Assembly: GCA_021209875.1 (NCBI GenBank)
Contig: JAGYVD010000002.1
Location: 4,774,001-4,838,000, forward strand
Origin: Rosellinia necatrix
Lineage: Eukaryota; Ascomycota; Sordariomycetes; Xylariales; Xylariaceae
Reading direction: 5' to 3'
Length of the DNA: 64,000 bases
The notes under the pieces are model-generated. The model was given only the letters and a program-made list of their open reading frames with translations. It was not told where the DNA came from and searched no databases. The stretch's first letter is position 1. Every line of letters starts with the position of its first letter. Shown piece by piece: positions 60,197 through 64,000 of the stretch. Both the position numbers and the translations under genes were made by a program.

Positions 60197-60814
60197 TTGC
60201 ACAGCTATTAGATGTAACCCATATTTAAGAGAACGATAGTATAGGCATTATTACATGCCAGTTCTTTCGCACCAATACGTCAAGGCCCTTTGAGGCAGTG
60301 AGGCTAATACCGGGAATCTACATCCCTGGTGTATTTCATGGTAGGTCAATTTGAGGCAGCTGTCGGTCTACAAAAAGGTTGCGAACTAATTGAAAACAAT
60401 GAGAAACATAACAGATGGCTGCTCCACGGTTCAGGGCATTGCTGGAATTTTACATACAAATAAGTTAGCAGTTCCAACATTATAAAGCCAGGAGTAGTGG
60501 TGTGACCCAACCCCTTTCTGGTCAGTGCTACCCTAGCGTTATACTAAAACTACCCTCTTATTCATAGGTAAATTAGGCACTTACAAGTAACACCAGTACT
60601 ATTCGTATGCTAGCCAAGATGACGAGGCCAGATTGTGCCCTGAGAGTGAGTGTTACGAGGACGGAAACGAGGCATTCAAATAATACCATGTTTATTATAG
60701 GCTACTACATCCACCATATATTAATCCTTTACGTCTATTGGAAACACTGCACTAACAGCAAGCCAATCTTGGAGTGGACATGGCAGTAACTGTGTTTCAA
60801 AATCGATGTTCCTC
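60197..60814. other. Relic-cluster spacer
   Basis: No gene is recognised between the NRPS and the thioredoxin-reductase-like relic. It is moderately AT-rich. Confidence 0.5.
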
Positions 60815-61340
60815 TTAGAGTAACGCCCGTTGGTTATATAGCTCGACTTGTAGTTGTAGAGGTGCGCCCCCGCCAGCACACGTCCCACTGTGAAGAGCCG
60901 CGGTAACTGTTTGCATAAGGCTGGCGCAATCGCCGGCGGCGGCAAACACTCCCTTGAGGCTCGTTTGGTTGAAAGGCGGGTTGACCTCGACAAGAGTCAT
61001 CGGCGTCATTTCTAGCCCGAGCTGTTCCGCGAGGCCACCTCGCAGCTTTGTCTTTGGCTTGTGAGCCAAGAAGCCTTCTATGATAATCGTTCCGTCTTCA
61101 AGTTCCATTGCTATGCGAGCACGCCCTGAGGCCTTGGCTAGCTTTATAATCTTCTTCTAATTGACTATAGTATCATGGGCGCGCAGGCGCAGCTTCAAAT
61201 GCATCGAGTAGTTCTTTAGCAAGCCTCTTGTTTTCATTTGTATAGAGAGTTACTTGTTTCGCCATACGGAGAGCTTGATGTGCGACGTGTAGAGCAGGGA
61301 TAACGGCGCCAGTATCACCCTCAGCCAACATTCCCGCGGT
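60815..61340 (-). pseudogene. GliT-like thioredoxin reductase / dithiol oxidase relic
   Basis: Two consecutive minus-strand frames match the C-terminal half of fungal GliT-type FAD/NAD(P) dithiol oxidoreductases. The first (about 61190-61330) has AEGDTGAVIPALHVAHQALR and QVTLYTNENKRLAKEL (NADPH-domain Rossmann and following strand). The second (60815-61108) has GFLAHKPKTKLRG, LAEQLGLEMTP and PPFNQTSLKGVFAAAGDCA, the FAD-binding GDC motif. The two are joined by a frame change with an in-frame stop in between, and the N-terminal FAD domain with the CxxC active site is not seen. GliT-type enzymes form or protect disulfides in sulfur-containing fungal metabolites such as gliotoxin. The short range remaining shows the gene is dead. 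Confidence 0.7.
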
Positions 61341-61721
61341 GCTTACCTACTGCTCTTCCCACCCATGACACTGGCCTATAGAGGTCCTCAAAATGGACGC
61401 TAATGCCCTTACGTACTCTGAGGACACATTCACTCTGTCACTGAATAACGCACTACTATTCGTTCTTCCTAATGATGACATAGACGCTGTCAGAGAGGTC
61501 TTTCGGACTTCTGCAAAGCGTGCGTGATTGAACAGGGAGGGTTTGAGAAAGACAAGATTACTATAAAGACTAGTCACGTATCTGTGACAACGTCTGAGAT
61601 GGATCGTTACGCGAGCATGCTCTGGAGCTTTATCGGCTGGACTTGCCCTTCTCTTGGCTGACACCAACAACACTAGCTAACCATGTCGTTAGAATCGGGA
61701 AATCTCTACCCATCGCCGTAA

Positions 61722-61898
61722 TCACGGCGAGTCATCGTTCAGGATGAAAGGGGGAAACCCGTCCTAACCGAGGATATGCCACTCCCGACGGGCGCCACGG
61801 CCACCCAGCTGCTGCGGCTCGCGGGCTACGACCCGCTAGCGGTGTGCAAGCTGTTGAGGGTATTTACTGAAAGTCCTTTATCGTATTGTGGATGGTGA
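61722..61898 (+). other. Short coding-like frame, unrecognised
   Basis: An open frame with a high-quality composition (GKPVLTEDMPLPTGATATQL, then LAGYDPLAVCKLLR and a possible splice donor GTATTT). No start, no partner exon and no recognised family. It may be a fragment of a cluster gene. Confidence 0.3.
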
Positions 61899-61899
61899 C

Positions 61900-62464
61900 C
61901 GGGTGGGAATTCGTTTGTGAACTAGATGACACAAGGCCTTATTAAATGCCCTGAGATGATAGAGCAACGGAGATAGAAAACATACGGCTTCTTTACAAAC
62001 ATGTCGTTATATCTTAATTCTAAATTATGACTAGGAATACGGAGCTGTTATGTTGACGGCCATTACTCTCCTTTAATTAGCAAACATGATTGTTTCAGTC
62101 GTCTGGCGCTTGGTAGATGTGATATAGGTCGATAGATGGCCACGGATAAGGTTTGGCTTGCCTACAGTGTTGGGATGAATGGAATCATATTACCAATAAT
62201 AGCAACTATTAAGTCTATTTTTATGAACAGGGATGTTTAACAGCGCGTATAGATCATTTCAAAACAAAACAGAATGACTTCGTACGCTGCCTATCTCTCA
62301 GCCTCGGTAACCTGACCACAATGGCCCCAGTCCTTGCGAGTAGCCACACCACGTGGATAAGGCGATGCGGGTAACGGCCTACCGACTAGAGCCCTCTTCT
62401 CGGCCTTATACAAGGACCACAGAGGCAGCTGGAGTCCTGGCTATGTAGCTGGTTCGGGGCTCTC
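61900..62464. other. Intergenic, no gene seen
   Basis: No coding sequence is recognised between the relic cluster and the permease 3' end. Confidence 0.5.
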
Positions 62465-64000
62465 CTAAACTTCAATAACAGGACCAGTGTATACTTTCCT
62501 CGCCCATGCAAAGTAATATATAACACTGAATGACAAAACTACAACGGTTGCTAGCACAGCCCAGTTGAAATTCTGAGGCGTTACCATTCTCGATGCAGGC
62601 CAGAAGCTGAAGAAAAGAAAAAATACTAGGAAAGCGATCGCCAATATATTGATTATCACTCCCAGGATACCCCGAACACGCCAGGGTCCCCAGCATAGGT
62701 CAGAGCCGATCCTGTTGACTTCGTCATCGCTGTCAGTGGGCTCCCGAATACCTCCAGTGAGTCTACGATAAAGTAGGACGCAGGCTGCAAGTACTGATAT
62801 GACTAAAGTTAGTACGTAGTGAAAAAGAGAGGCACGGAATGGTTGATTAGCAGGCATAAACAAGGGAATATAACTGGGTGGGCCTCCAGGACCAGTTGCG
62901 CATATATAATAGAGGGGCATCGCCTCCAGGCTCCTTCGAAGCTGAGGTTGGGATATGATCAAAAGAATGATAGTAGGGCTTACAGTAAGATCCGAGCAGA
63001 CCTATAATCGATACAGATATGACACCGTTGAAAGCAGTCGCATTGCCGATGTTGATGAGCGAGAGGATGATCGAGAGGACAGCTGTAGTCAGCACAGCAT
63101 AAATGGGTATGCTTGTTCTCGTGCTAGTTTTTTTCAAGACTTGCCAGCCTGGAATGGCACGGTCTCGAGCGAATGCCCAGTAGATTCGCGAAGTGGAAGC
63201 TAGAGCGCCCGTCGCGGCGGTAAAGGTCATAACCACGACCAAGGAAGACAGCACAGCGGCGCCTGCTGTCGAACCAAGGGCATTACGAAGCACGGGCATG
63301 AAGGGGAAATGTGCATCTTCTGCCAAGACCGTATTTATATCCCCTAGGCAGTACAAAAAGGCGATGGTCATACCAAAGCCTAATATGCCATTGATAATGA
63401 GGGTAGCAAGTAGCGACCAAGGCAACACAATAGCTGGGTTGCGGATTTCTTCCGCCATCTAACAGATGTGAGTAGCGACGAACGGTTCGGGCAACTTTGA
63501 AAGAACAAGGAAAGCTGCTTACATGCATCGCTCCATCGCCTCCAAGCAAGGAGAAAACAGTGCCCGCGATACCGATGCTAAAGGAGACACCTTGGGTCTG
63601 CCAGTGGCCTTCGTTTAAAAAGGTGGCGAACACGTCTTGTGTCGTAGCGTGCTCGCCCAGCAGTACAAGAGGCAATAAAACAGCGAAAAAGCCGAGAATA
63701 TGAAAAATAAAAGCGATACCTTCGAATTTCGCAAATGCAGCACTGAAAGACATGTTGATCGTGTAGTTCAGAAGAATGACCCCCCAGCTAATAAGGGTGC
63801 CGTGCCAGGTTTGCATTCGGTCCCGGTATTCCGGGTGCGTCAACAGAACAAGGCTTTGTATCATATTACCCGTCAAGAGTCCGGACGCCGAGATAATGGC
63901 CTGCCATCCGGTTAACTGCAGCCAGCCAGTAATGTACCCAAGAAATTTCTGTGTCGACGGCGGTGATAGAATCGACACCCAATGGTACTGCCCACCAGAT
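62465..64000 (-). CDS. Amino-acid/choline-type permease (APC family), 5' end outside the window
   Basis: This is a multi-pass plasma-membrane transporter of the APC superfamily (fungal GABA/choline permease group). Exons in the window are 63523-64000 (continues beyond the end), 62984-63458 and 62465-62802; introns are 64 bp (63459-63522) and 181 bp (62803-62983, with a CTAAC branch site near the acceptor). The junctions are in frame, with the family signature GGDGAMH | MAEEIRNPAIVLPWSLL spanning the first. Further features are ASTSRIYWAFARDRAIPGWQ and membrane helices (VLTTAVLSIILSLINIG, GVISVSIIGLLGSY, ISVLAACVLLYRRL, GVIINILAIAFLVFFLFF). The last C-terminal helix ends near VIYYFAWARKVYTGP. 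No break is seen. It lies next to the relic cluster but is probably unrelated. The N-terminus is missing because it lies outside the window. Confidence 0.9.

Noticed and set aside
1..64000. tRNA, rRNA or CRISPR elements
   Set aside because: I scanned for B-box-like GGTTCGANNCC patterns and regularly spaced direct repeats and found none that held up; the tandem repeats listed have no spacers.

Overview
The window is nuclear DNA from a filamentous ascomycete (Pezizomycotina, most likely Sordariomycetes). The evidence is short spliceosomal introns (53-223 bp, GT..AG, several with a CTAAC-type branch site), compact genes separated by long non-coding gaps, and proteins of typical fungal type (Mmm1, Vps45, Rce1, Ale1, Derlin, Dpm2, ING/PHD, fungal megasynthases). 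Most intergenic gaps left of 50.8 kb carry short palindromic TAGGTAGGTACCTACCTA-like motifs. Exon junctions below were chosen by reading splice sites and checking that phase and family motifs continue across each one. No transcript data were available.

Layout. 0.8-5.3 kb: three minus-strand genes (short-chain dehydrogenase, acireductone dioxygenase, Derlin). 5.3-10.2 kb: no intact gene, but two gene relics (a Nudix hydrolase with an internal stop and a frameshifted ankyrin-repeat fragment). 10.2-12.1 kb: MBOAT lysophospholipid acyltransferase. 13.7-16.4 kb: a large serine-rich protein with a membrane-anchored C-terminus. 16.4-20.8 kb: gene desert. 20.8-26.6 kb: housekeeping block rce1, mmm1, vps45, the last two divergent. 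26.6-31.6 kb: second desert. 31.6-42.7 kb: C2H2 zinc-finger protein, an uncharacterised membrane protein, a bactofilin-like beta-helix protein, an ING/PHD chromatin protein and a small SnoaL-like protein. 45.4-50.4 kb: a WD40/BCAS3-like protein and dpm2.

50.8-61.9 kb is different. It is a graveyard of a secondary-metabolite locus: the 3' part of a polyketide synthase-NRPS hybrid (KR and C domains), a P450 fragment, an O-methyltransferase, an NRPS of T-C-A-T-C layout, and a GliT-like thioredoxin-reductase/dithiol-oxidase fragment. All carry stops, frameshifts or deletions. NRPS + dithiol oxidase + O-methyltransferase + P450 is the gene set of sulfur-bridged dipeptide (epipolythiodioxopiperazine-type) pathways, so this looks like a dead cluster of that kind next to, or mixed with, a dead PKS-NRPS locus. 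The intergenic TAGGTAGG motifs stop at about 50.76 kb, which coincides with the left edge of this region. The window ends inside an apparently intact amino-acid/choline-type permease on the minus strand.
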